Source: Streptomyces natalensis ATCC 27448
GTDB lineage: Bacteria; Actinomycetota; Actinomycetes; Streptomycetales; Streptomycetaceae
Direction of reading: 5' to 3'
Assembly (NCBI RefSeq): GCF_000935125.1
Contig: NZ_JRKI01000009.1
Span: 310,001-374,000 of the forward strand
Length of the DNA stretch: 64,000 nt
Part shown: positions 16,707 through 24,006 of the stretch, in pieces
Position numbering within the stretch: position 1 is the stretch's first letter
Layout: the number at the start of each line of letters is the position of its first letter
The notes under the pieces: model-generated
What the model was told of the DNA's origin: nothing
Database searches by the model: none
What the model saw: only the letters and a program-made list of their open reading frames with translations
Translations under genes and position numbers: made by a program

Positions 16707-16753
16707 GAGCTCGGGGGAGACAGCGCGAGCGGCACGGGCGGGAGGAAGACGCT

Positions 16754-17884
16754 CTGAACGCACCGGGACTCAGATACGGCACACCGGCCGAGGCGGGACT
16801 GGATCCCGCAGGGATGGCGCGGCTGGTGGCGGGAGTGCGGACACTGCCCGAGGGGCGGCCCGCCTGGTGCGCGGGCGCGGTGGTGCTGGCCGGGCGCGGC
16901 CCGGTCGTCGCCGTCGAGGCCGCCACGGGCTGGGCGGTGCGCTACCGGGCCTACGACCCCGAGCGCGACCGGGGCCTGGATCTGCCGCGCGATCTGTGGG
17001 AGCCGATGCGGGTCGGTACGGTCTTCGACCTCGCCTCGCTCACCAAGCTCTTCACCGCGCTCGCCACGATGCAGCAGGCCGAGCACGGCCTACTGGACCT
17101 TGACGCCCCGGTCCGCGCCCATCTGCCGGACTTCGCCCCGGGCGCCACCGTCCGCCAGCTGCTCACCCACACCTCGGGTCTGCGCCCGGAGGCGCCGTTC
17201 CACGCGCACCGGGGGCGCACCGCCCAGCTGGCGCTGCTGTGGGCCGAGTCGGCCGCCCCGGCGGGCCCGCCCGGTGGCGCATACCGCTACTCCGACCTCA
17301 ACCTCATCGCCCTCCAGCTGGTCCTGGAGTCGCTCACCGGGCGGCGCCTGGATGCGCTCGTACGGGAGGGCATCACCGGCCCGCTGGGCATGACCGGCAC
17401 CTGCTACGGGCCGCTGACGCCGCCGGGGGTGGCGGCGACCGAGGACCAGCGGCGGCCGTGGGGGAAGGCGGACCGGGGGCTGCTGCGCGGGGTGGTGCAC
17501 GACGAGAACGCCTGGGCGCTGGGCGGCGTCGCGGGCCATGCGGGGCTGTTCGCCCCGGCCCAGGATCTGGCGGTGCTGTGCCGGACGCTGCTCAACGGAG
17601 GGGCGTACGGCTCCGCGCGCATCCTGGGGCCGGCGGCGGTGGCCGCGCTGCTCGATCCGCCCGGCCTCGGGTTCGTCGTCGACCAGCCGTATTTCATGGG
17701 GGAGTTGGCGGGGCGGGGCGCGGCCGGGCACACCGGCTTCACCGGTACCAGCCTGGTCCTGGACCGGGCCACCGACACGTTTCTGGTGCTGCTGGCCAAC
17801 ACCGTCCACCCGCGGCGCGGCAACGGCGGCAGCGGTCCGCGGGCGGCCGCGGCGACCGCTCTGGCCCGCGCGGTCCTGCGCTGA
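16754..17884 (+). CDS. Serine hydrolase of the beta-lactamase/class C penicillin-binding family; CTG start proposed
   Basis: 376 residues from CTG 16754. The N-terminus NAPGLRYGTPAEAGLDPAGM carries the PEEAGLDP-like entry motif of this family, which would be lost if translation began at ATG 16814. GGAGG at 16741-16745 is 8 bases before the CTG. The active-site tetrad S95-L-T-K98 is in FDLASLTKLF, a YSDLN motif replaces YxN, and GHTGFTG supplies the KTG-equivalent. No signal peptide or membrane anchor is seen, so it is probably a cytoplasmic esterase or peptidase rather than a beta-lactamase. It may be co-transcribed with the MFS exporter upstream. Confidence 0.85.
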   Translation: MNAPGLRYGTPAEAGLDPAGMARLVAGVRTLPEGRPAWCAGAVVLAGRGPVVAVEAATGWAVRYRAYDPERDRGLDLPRDLWEPMRVGTVFDLASLTKLFTALATMQQAEHGLLDLDAPVRAHLPDFAPGATVRQLLTHTSGLRPEAPFHAHRGRTAQLALLWAESAAPAGPPGGAYRYSDLNLIALQLVLESLTGRRLDALVREGITGPLGMTGTCYGPLTPPGVAATEDQRRPWGKADRGLLRGVVHDENAWALGGVAGHAGLFAPAQDLAVLCRTLLNGGAYGSARILGPAAVAALLDPPGLGFVVDQPYFMGELAGRGAAGHTGFTGTSLVLDRATDTFLVLLANTVHPRRGNGGSGPRAAAATALARAVLR

Positions 17885-17941
17885 GCGGGTGCCGGAAGCG
17901 CGCGGCCGGGCACCCGGCCTGCGCCCCGTAAAATCGGCCGC

Positions 17942-18892
17942 ATGCACGAGGAACTGCGCGCCGCCCTGGCCGGCCTGCTCGACGGCCTGCCGCCCAAGCA
18001 GGCCGCGCAGGCCGTCGAGCGGCTGATCGCCAACTACCGGGGCACCACCCCCACCGACGCGCCGGTCCTGCGCGACCGCGCCGATGTCGCCGCGTACGCC
18101 GCCTACCGGATGCCGGCCACCTTCGAGGCCGTACGGTCCGCGCTGACCGCCTTCGCCGCCCGCGTTCCGGACTGGTCCCCGGGCACCCATGTCGACATCG
18201 GCGGCGGGACGGGCGCCGCCACCTGGGCCGCGGCCGCCACCTGGCAGGGCCACCGCAGCACGGTCCTGGACTGGGCGCAGCCCGCCCTGGACCTAGGCCG
18301 CGAACTGGCCGCCGGGACCCTGCCGGACACCGACTGGCAGCGGGCGGTCATCGGTGCGGGCCTGAGCGTGCCGCCGGGCACGGACCTGGTGACCGTCTCC
18401 TACGTCCTGGGCGAGCTGCGCCCCGAGGCCCGCCGCGCCGTGGTCGAGGCCGCGGCCGCCGCCCGGGCCGTCGTCCTGATCGAACCGGGCACCCCCGAGG
18501 GCTATCTGCGCATCCGCGAGGCCCGCGACCAGCTGATCGCGGCCGGACTGCGCATCGTCGCGCCGTGCCCGCACAGCGACACCTGCCCGATCACCGTCGG
18601 CGAGGACTGGTGCCACTTCTCGGCCCGGGTCAGCCGCTCCTCGCTGCACCGCCAGGTCAAGGGCGGCTCCCTCCCGTACGAGGACGAGAAGTTCAGCTAC
18701 GTCGCGGCCACCGCCTTCGACGCCCCGGCCGCCCCCGCCCGGATCGTCCGCAAGCCCCAACTCCGCAAGGGCCAGGTCCTGTTGGACCTGTGCACGGCGG
18801 AGGAGGGGCTGCGGCGGACCACCGTCACCAAGCGGCACGGCGCCGACTACCGCGCCGCCCGGGACGCGGCCTGGGGCGACGCCTGGGCCTGA
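17942..18892 (+). CDS. Rsm22-like small ribosomal subunit methyltransferase family protein
   Basis: 316 residues. The SAM-binding loop is HVDIGGGTGAATWAA (about 81-95), followed by LDWAQPALDLGREL. The family-specific Cys cluster CPHSDTCPI ... DWCHF (about 211-225) matches the Fe-S/zinc motif of Rsm22 proteins, which assist small-subunit ribosome assembly and may methylate rRNA. The start ATG 17942 is 57 bases after the hydrolase stop. The C-terminal LRKGQVLLDLCTAEEGL block is typical for actinobacterial members. Substrate and cluster type are not established here. Confidence 0.85.
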   Translation: MHEELRAALAGLLDGLPPKQAAQAVERLIANYRGTTPTDAPVLRDRADVAAYAAYRMPATFEAVRSALTAFAARVPDWSPGTHVDIGGGTGAATWAAAATWQGHRSTVLDWAQPALDLGRELAAGTLPDTDWQRAVIGAGLSVPPGTDLVTVSYVLGELRPEARRAVVEAAAAARAVVLIEPGTPEGYLRIREARDQLIAAGLRIVAPCPHSDTCPITVGEDWCHFSARVSRSSLHRQVKGGSLPYEDEKFSYVAATAFDAPAAPARIVRKPQLRKGQVLLDLCTAEEGLRRTTVTKRHGADYRAARDAAWGDAWA

Positions 18893-18916
18893 GCGGCCCG
18901 TCCGTCAGGCCCGTCC

Positions 18917-19096
18917 TCACTCCCGGGCGTCTCGCTTCTCCTGGAGTTTGCGCAGCAGCTCGCGCCGCTGCGCCTGCGGATCGGGGCGCCCTTCGGCGGT
19001 GTGGCCGCCGTGCCCGCCGCCGCGCAGCGCGCCGCGGGAGAGGTTGTTACGGGTGCCGCCGACCCCGAGCATGCCGCCCGCGTTTCCCTTGCTCAT
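18917..19096 (-). CDS. DUF6243-family small protein
   Basis: 59 residues starting MSKGNAGGMLGVGGTRNN, with GALRGGG and a C-terminal helix PQAQRRELLRKLQEK. This matches my memory of the streptomycete family annotated DUF6243, of unknown function. ATG 19096 has AAGGGA 8 bases upstream. A longer in-frame start at 19192 would read through the operator region and is rejected. It is divergent from the TetR gene, with three palindromic operators between them, and so is a probable target of that regulator. Confidence 0.75.
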   Translation of the reverse strand: MSKGNAGGMLGVGGTRNNLSRGALRGGGHGGHTAEGRPDPQAQRRELLRKLQEKRDARE

Positions 19097-19124
19097 GGAG
19101 CTGTCCCTTCGTCGCAACGGTAAG

Positions 19125-19204
19125 GCGAGACGCTTCGTCTCGCTCGATATCGAGCATGCCGCAAGACGCTCCGTCTCGTCAATGCATTTCAAGACGATAC
19201 GTCT
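19125..19204. promoter_or_regulatory. Three palindromic operators AGACG-N3-CGTCT in the DUF6243/TetR divergent region
   Basis: Sites: 19128-19140 (centre CTT, extended to a 19-bp palindrome 19125-19143), 19164-19176 (centre CTC) and 19192-19204 (centre ATA). Centres are 36 and 28 bp apart. A separate perfect palindrome CTCGATATCGAG lies at 19143-19154. The third site covers the -35 region of the tetR promoter, the expected place for autorepression. Confidence 0.85.
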
Positions 19205-19220
19205 CGCCTCACACCGTCGC

Positions 19221-19226
19221 TAAAAT
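19221..19226 (+). promoter_or_regulatory. -10 box of the TetR gene, leaderless start
   Basis: TAAAAT is followed by six bases and then the ATG at 19233, so the transcript would begin at or within a base of the start codon. No Shine-Dalgarno is present, which agrees with a leaderless mRNA. Confidence 0.6.
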
Positions 19227-19232
19227 CGGCCC

Positions 19233-19841
19233 ATGGCCGACCCCAGAGCCCCCAAAGCCCCCGACGCCTCCCGCCGCAGCGAACGCTCCCGCCGCGCGAT
19301 CTTCGACGCCGCCCTCGCGCTCGTCGGCGAGGTCGGCTACGACAAACTCACCATCGAAGGCATCGCCTCCCGCGCCGGTGTCGGCAAGCAGACGATCTAC
19401 CGCTGGTGGCCTTCCAAGGCTGCGGTCCTCCTGGACGCCTTCGGCGCCGTCGTCGACGAGTACGACCACGAAGGGCTCCCCGACACCGGCGACCTCGCCG
19501 CCGACCTCAAGTTCGTTCTCCGTGCCACCGCCGATGAGTTCAACGACGCGGCCTGGCAGGCCCCCTACCGTGCCCTCGCGGCGGCCGGCGTCAACGACGA
19601 GGAACTCTCCCGCACCTTCGTGGCCCGCCTCATGGAACCCAGCACCCGCGTCTACGTCGACCGGCTGCGTGCCGCCCAGGAAACCGGTGAGGTGGCCCCG
19701 GGTGTCGACCTCCGGATCGCCACCGAGATGTTGTTGAGTCCCTTCTCACAACGCTGGCTGATGCGCACCGGCGAACTGACCCACGACTACGTCGACACCC
19801 TGGTCGACCTGGTGTTGCACGGTCTGCGGCCGCGCGGCTGA
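19233..19841 (+). CDS. TetR/AcrR-family transcriptional regulator
   Basis: 202 residues. The helix-turn-helix is at about 22-65: RRAIFDAALALVGEVGYDKL, IASRAGVGKQTIYRWWPSK. A C-terminal TetR_C_11-like ligand domain follows (WLMRTGELTHDYVDTLVDLVL). The W-W-P-S-K form of the recognition helix is typical of actinobacterial regulators of efflux or secondary metabolism. It probably binds the AGACG-N3-CGTCT sites upstream and controls itself and the divergent DUF6243 gene. Effector unknown. Confidence 0.9.
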   Translation: MADPRAPKAPDASRRSERSRRAIFDAALALVGEVGYDKLTIEGIASRAGVGKQTIYRWWPSKAAVLLDAFGAVVDEYDHEGLPDTGDLAADLKFVLRATADEFNDAAWQAPYRALAAAGVNDEELSRTFVARLMEPSTRVYVDRLRAAQETGEVAPGVDLRIATEMLLSPFSQRWLMRTGELTHDYVDTLVDLVLHGLRPRG

Positions 19842-19981
19842 CCCGCCTGGACGATGCCGCGATAGCGGCAATTGCCGGGATTGACCCCCCGTTCGTTCAC
19901 CGCGGATCCGTACACCGGTCACCTGGAGCCCAGGATGGTGGCAGCATTGATCCCAGACCACCGCTCGAAGTGAGGGGATAG

Positions 19982-20725
19982 ATGGACCGCAAGAGCAGGT
20001 TCTCCCAGTGGCTGCGCCGCCCGAAGAGCGGATCGGGCGGCGGCGATACGGACACGGGATCGACGGCTGCGCGCAGCCGCGAGGACCTGCTGCTGGCCGC
20101 GGCCGAAGCGGGATTCCCGGTGGCCCCCGCGGCACACCCCTCCGGCTACGGCTGTTCCTGCGAACGCATCGGCTGTCCCACCCCCGGGCGGCATCCGGTC
20201 TCCTTCGGCTGGCAGACCGTCGCCACCACCGACCGCGACAAGGTCGCCGCCTGGGTCCGCACCCTCCCGCAGGCCAACTTCGTCACCGCCACCGGCATCG
20301 CCCACGACGTCCTCGACGTCCCCGTGGAAGCCGGCCGCAGCGCCCTCGGCCGGCTGGACGCGGCGGGCATCGAGGTCGGCCCGGTCTCCCTCAGCGGCGC
20401 CGGCTTCGGCGACGGCCGGATGCTGTTCTTCACCGCCACCCGCGGCACCCCGGACGACGAGGACGAATGGTGGCCCTGCGAGCTGGACTGCCACCCCGAG
20501 ACCCTCGACGAGCACCCCGGCCTGCGCTGGCACTGCCGCGGCAGCTACGTCCTGCTGCCCCCCTCGACCCTCCCCGGTGAGCAGCCCGCCGTCACCTGGC
20601 TGCGTGGCCCCGAGCGGCCGCTGCCCGATCCGCTGACGCTGCTGGAATCGCTCACCGACGCCTGCGCCCAGTACCTGGAGGGCGCTCCCGACCACGAGAC
20701 GACGGCCTGGCCGATCGGCCGCTGA
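19982..20725 (+). CDS. PrimPol-like (bifunctional DNA primase/polymerase) domain protein, probably catalytically degenerate
   Basis: 247 residues. The Cys pair in YGCSCERIGCPTPGRHP and the following VATTDRDKVAAWVR and ATGIAHDVLDVPVEAG blocks line up with the N-terminal prim-pol domain found in actinobacterial phage and plasmid replicases. However, the metal-binding D-x-D is replaced by DVLDVPVE, and there is no helicase part. Related stand-alone chromosomal copies are common in Streptomyces and their role is unknown. ATG 19982 is preceded by GAGGGG. Compare with the intact primase-polymerase of the integrative element at 60055-60924. Confidence 0.7.
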   Translation: MDRKSRFSQWLRRPKSGSGGGDTDTGSTAARSREDLLLAAAEAGFPVAPAAHPSGYGCSCERIGCPTPGRHPVSFGWQTVATTDRDKVAAWVRTLPQANFVTATGIAHDVLDVPVEAGRSALGRLDAAGIEVGPVSLSGAGFGDGRMLFFTATRGTPDDEDEWWPCELDCHPETLDEHPGLRWHCRGSYVLLPPSTLPGEQPAVTWLRGPERPLPDPLTLLESLTDACAQYLEGAPDHETTAWPIGR

Positions 20726-20729
20726 GACC

Positions 20730-20758
20730 GGCCCCGTACGCCCGAGGGGTACGGGGCC
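20730..20758. terminator. Bidirectional terminator between converging genes
   Basis: GGCCCCGTAC (20730-20739) pairs with GTACGGGGCC (20749-20758) around a 9-base loop, exactly between the stops of the PrimPol-like and lipoprotein genes. Confidence 0.7.
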
Positions 20759-20781
20759 ACCGGTCCACGGGGCCCCCGGCC

Positions 20782-21771
20782 CTACTGCGCCTTCAGCGAC
20801 GTCTTCGCGTCCACCCGGTAGAGGAATTCCACCTTGCCGCCGGCGCTCTTGGGCGGCACCTTCACCGCCTGGGTCGAGATGTTGGAGATGGCCATCTGCG
20901 TGGTCTTCTTCTTCATCGGGCCCTGGAGTATCCCCCGCAGGTCCGGCCCCACCGTGATGATCTTCCCCGGGGACACCGTCTTCTGCTGGTGGTAGTACGT
21001 CGCGAAGAACACCAGCGCCCCGCCGTCCTTCGTGCGCAGCGCCACCGGCGGGAAGTTCGCGGGCGAGTCCTCGTACAGGATCCGCACGCCCACCCCGTTG
21101 GCGTCCCTGACCCGCGTCTGGCGCCAGGCGTCGGTGTTCGCGCCCGGGGCGAAGACCTCGCCCTTGCCGCTGTTGAGGTAGTCCGCATACGACGCGCTCA
21201 GCGTGCCCGGGTCCGCCGCCAGACCGGATGCGCCGCCCGCCGGGACCGCCTCGGCGAAGCCGTGGTCCATCGCGAGCTCGGGCGCCCGGTTGTCCGGGAA
21301 CGTCGCCTGGTACGTCACCCGCCACGGCGCATCGATGCTGTCCCGGCCGAACACCAGGTACCAGCGGATGTAATCACCACTGCTGAACCTGATGTTGGTG
21401 CGCACATCCGCCAGGAACGACTTCGGCCAGCCGGTCTGCTTCGGGATCGCGAAATGCGCGTCCTGGAACGTGACCGGCTTGACGTTCGGCGAGCCCTGCG
21501 GATGCAGACCGTGCGCCGCCTTGACCTTCGCCTGGTCGAGGGCGAGCATCGCGCCCGCCTCGTACTTCGGGTTCAGCGAGGGGTCGAGGGTGCGGCGGAT
21601 CTTGTTGAAGCCGTCGGCGAAGTGCGAAAGCGCCTTGGTGGCGTCAGCCTTCGTCACCGCCGGCAGCTTCTCCCGTTCGCCGTGCACCGTCATGCACCCG
21701 CTCAGTATCACCATCGCCGCCGCTGCCGACGTCAGTGTTGCGGGCACCCGGAACGGCGACCTGCGTGTCAT
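20782..21771 (-). CDS. Lipoprotein of unknown function in the efe operon
   Basis: 329 residues from ATG 21771, with AAGGAG about 10 bases upstream. A type II signal peptide, FRVPATLTSAAAAMVILSGC, places the lipid-modified cysteine in LSGC (about residue 25). The mature protein has paired beta-rich segments (IRWYLVFGRDSIDAPWRVTY; VFFATYYHQQKTVSPGKI) and no recognised catalytic motif, so it is a surface lipoprotein, perhaps a metal or peptide binder. Its 5' end overlaps efeU by 128 bases in another frame, so it should be co-transcribed with the iron transport genes. An upstream in-frame start at 21828 would add Pro/Arg-rich sequence before the signal peptide and is rejected. Confidence 0.75.
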   Translation of the reverse strand: MTRRSPFRVPATLTSAAAAMVILSGCMTVHGEREKLPAVTKADATKALSHFADGFNKIRRTLDPSLNPKYEAGAMLALDQAKVKAAHGLHPQGSPNVKPVTFQDAHFAIPKQTGWPKSFLADVRTNIRFSSGDYIRWYLVFGRDSIDAPWRVTYQATFPDNRAPELAMDHGFAEAVPAGGASGLAADPGTLSASYADYLNSGKGEVFAPGANTDAWRQTRVRDANGVGVRILYEDSPANFPPVALRTKDGGALVFFATYYHQQKTVSPGKIITVGPDLRGILQGPMKKKTTQMAISNISTQAVKVPPKSAGGKVEFLYRVDAKTSLKAQ

Positions 21772-22636
21772 GGGGCTCGGGCTCCTTCGGGGCGACCGGG
21801 GCGGACTGAGGGGCCGCCGGGGTGGCACGATTCGGCGCCACCCTACCGGGGGCGAAGAAGAATCCGAGCGTGGGGATCAGATACAGAGCCCACACCGTGA
21901 CCTGAAGAACGGTCGGATCCGGCTGGAAGTTGAAGATGCCCTTCAGCAGCGTGCCGTACCAGCTGTCGGCCGGGATCTGCGCGCTGATGTCGAACGCCTG
22001 AGCATCCAGCCCCGGCAGGACGCCCGCCTCCTGGAGATCGTGGAAGCCGTACGCCAGCACGCCCGCCGCCACGACCACCAGCATCCCGCCGGTCCAGGTG
22101 AAGAACTTCGCGAGGTTGATGCGCACCGCACCCCGGTAGAACAGCCAGCCCAGCACCACGGCCGTCAGCATGCCCAGCAGTGCCCCGATCAGCGGCCGTA
22201 CGCCGTCGTCCGCGGACTGCGCGGCCGTCCAGATGAACAGCGCGGTCTCCAGACCCTCCCGGCCCACCGACAGGAACGCGGTGACCACCAGCGCCACCGT
22301 GCCCATCTGAAGGGCCGCGTCCAGCTTGCCGTGCAGTTCCTTCTTCAGATGCCGCGCGGTGCGCCGCATCCAGAAGACCATCCACGTCACCAGGCCGACC
22401 GCGACGATCGACAGCGAACCCCCGAGGCCCTCCTGTGCCTGGAACGTCAGCGTCTGTGACCCGAACTGGAGCGCCGCGCCGAACGCGAACGACAGCACCA
22501 CGGCGAGCGCGATGCCGATCCAGACCGGCCGCAACGCCTCCCGCCGGCCCGTCTTGACCAGATAGGCGATGAGGATGCACACGACCAGGCTGGCTTCCAG
22601 CCCCTCGCGCAGACCGATCAGGTAGTTGCCGAACAC
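21644..22636 (-). CDS. efeU: Ferrous/ferric iron permease EfeU (FTR1/OFeT family)
   Basis: 330 residues, seven predicted TM helices. Both FTR1 iron-binding motifs REGLE are present: 10-14 (LREGLEASL) and 126-130 (GREGLETAL). Starts at GTG 22636 with AAGGAAGG upstream. EfeU moves iron across the membrane after EfeB and EfeO have handled it outside. The C-terminus beyond the last helix (after FFFAPGRVAPN) is a Pro/Gly/Asp-rich tail of about 60 residues, of which the last 42 codons overlap the start of the lipoprotein gene; this tail may be a frame extension with little function. Gap to efeB is 45 bases. Confidence 0.93.
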   Translation of the reverse strand: MFGNYLIGLREGLEASLVVCILIAYLVKTGRREALRPVWIGIALAVVLSFAFGAALQFGSQTLTFQAQEGLGGSLSIVAVGLVTWMVFWMRRTARHLKKELHGKLDAALQMGTVALVVTAFLSVGREGLETALFIWTAAQSADDGVRPLIGALLGMLTAVVLGWLFYRGAVRINLAKFFTWTGGMLVVVAAGVLAYGFHDLQEAGVLPGLDAQAFDISAQIPADSWYGTLLKGIFNFQPDPTVLQVTVWALYLIPTLGFFFAPGRVAPNRATPAAPQSAPVAPKEPEPHDTQVAVPGARNTDVGSGGDGDTERVHDGARRTGEAAGGDEG

Positions 22637-22681
22637 GGCGGTACCCTTCCTTCCTTCGTTGAACCGATGACGCCGGACGCG

Positions 22682-23974
22682 TCAGGCGAACAGCTCCCGG
22701 CCCCACCAGTCGTCCGCGCCGCGGACACCCGGCGGAATGGCGAAGACCGCCGAACCCACGTGCTGGATGTACTCGTTGAGGGCGTCGTTGGCCGCCAGCT
22801 TCTGCTGGAGCGGGACGAAGCCGTGCCGGACGTCGCGCTGATACGCGAGGAAGAACAGCCCGGCGTCCAGGCGCCCCAGACCGTCCGTACCGTCGGTGAA
22901 GGAGTAGCCGCGGCGCAGGATCCGCACCCCGCCGTTGGAGTCGGGGTGGGCGAGCCGTACGTGCGCGGTCGGCAGCATCGACTTCAGATGCGGGGTGTCG
23001 CGCTCGTGCTTCCTGCCGACCGGCGCGCCCTCGGCCTTGTCCCGGCCGAAGACGTCCTCCTGCTCCTTGAGGGAGGTGCGGTCCCAGGTCTCGATGTGCA
23101 TCCGGATCCGCCGCGCGACGAGATACGAACCGCCGGCCATCCAGCGCTCGTCGCCCTTGGCGTCCTTCTCGCCGACCCACACATGCTGGTCCAGGGCCGC
23201 ATTGTCGGTGCCCGCGATGTTGTGGGTGCCGTCCTTGAAGCCCATCATGTTGCGCGGCGTCTGGGCGTCCGGCGTCGTCGACGACGTCTTGCCGAAGCCG
23301 AGCTGCGACCACCGGATGGCGATCTTCCCGAAGCCGATCCGCGCCAGGTTACGGATCGCATGCACCGCCACCTGCGGATCGTCCGCGCACGCCTGCACAC
23401 ACAGATCGCCGCCGCTGCGCGTCGAGTCGAGGTTGTCCCCGGAGAACTTCGGCAGGTCGATCAGCGCCTCGGGGCGCCGCTTCTTGAGGCCGAACCGGTC
23501 CTTGCCGTCCTTCTCGAACAGCGTGGGGCCGACGCCGAACGTCAGCGTGAGCCGCGACGGCGGCAGGCCCAGCGCCTCGCCGGTGTCGTCCGGCGGCGCC
23601 TCCGCCGGCCCGCCGACCGCGCCGCCGCCGACCGCATCGCCCGCGGTCATCCGCGCCGCCGCCTTCGTCCAGTCCTTCAGCAGCGCGATCAGCTCATCGC
23701 GGTCGTCGGTCGTGACGTCGAAGGAGGCGAAGTGCAGCCGGTCCTGGACCGCGGTGGCGATCCCGGCCTGGTGCCTGCCGTGGAAGGGGACCGCGGATCC
23801 GGACGTGGCATCGGCCCCGGCCGGCTGCGCATCGCTGCCGGTGCGCAGCGCCGCCGCCGTCCCGCCCGCCGCGACGGCGCCGAGCGCGAGCCCGGCACCG
23901 CCCCAGCCCAGCAGCGCCCGCCGCGAGGGTGCCCGCCCGGCCGGGGCGTCGGTCGTCGTCTCGTCCTGAGACAT
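22682..23974 (-). CDS. efeB: EfeB deferrochelatase/DyP-type peroxidase, Tat-exported
   Basis: 430 residues. A twin-arginine signal, APSRRALLGWGGAG (R18-R19), precedes a hydrophobic run. The DyP signature GFKDG is at 245-249 with D248 as distal acid, and the heme-binding half follows (RIRMHIETWDRTSLKEQEDVFGRDK). EfeB oxidises Fe(II) and can release iron from heme without breaking the ring. Two short Gly/Pro/Ala-rich insertions (about 112-135) are unusual but out of the active site. GAGGAG lies 7 bases before ATG 23974. It sits between efeO and efeU, the normal operon order O-B-U. Confidence 0.94.
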   Translation of the reverse strand: MSQDETTTDAPAGRAPSRRALLGWGGAGLALGAVAAGGTAAALRTGSDAQPAGADATSGSAVPFHGRHQAGIATAVQDRLHFASFDVTTDDRDELIALLKDWTKAAARMTAGDAVGGGAVGGPAEAPPDDTGEALGLPPSRLTLTFGVGPTLFEKDGKDRFGLKKRRPEALIDLPKFSGDNLDSTRSGGDLCVQACADDPQVAVHAIRNLARIGFGKIAIRWSQLGFGKTSSTTPDAQTPRNMMGFKDGTHNIAGTDNAALDQHVWVGEKDAKGDERWMAGGSYLVARRIRMHIETWDRTSLKEQEDVFGRDKAEGAPVGRKHERDTPHLKSMLPTAHVRLAHPDSNGGVRILRRGYSFTDGTDGLGRLDAGLFFLAYQRDVRHGFVPLQQKLAANDALNEYIQHVGSAVFAIPPGVRGADDWWGRELFA

Positions 23975-24006
23975 GGGACGTCTCCTCTTCCCTCTTCCGT
24001 ACCGGA

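Noticed and set aside
21644..21850. Reading the efeU/lipoprotein overlap as one frameshifted gene
   Set aside because: The lipoprotein has its own ribosome site, start codon and complete signal peptide with lipobox, so two genes fit better; a sequencing error ending efeU late remains possible.
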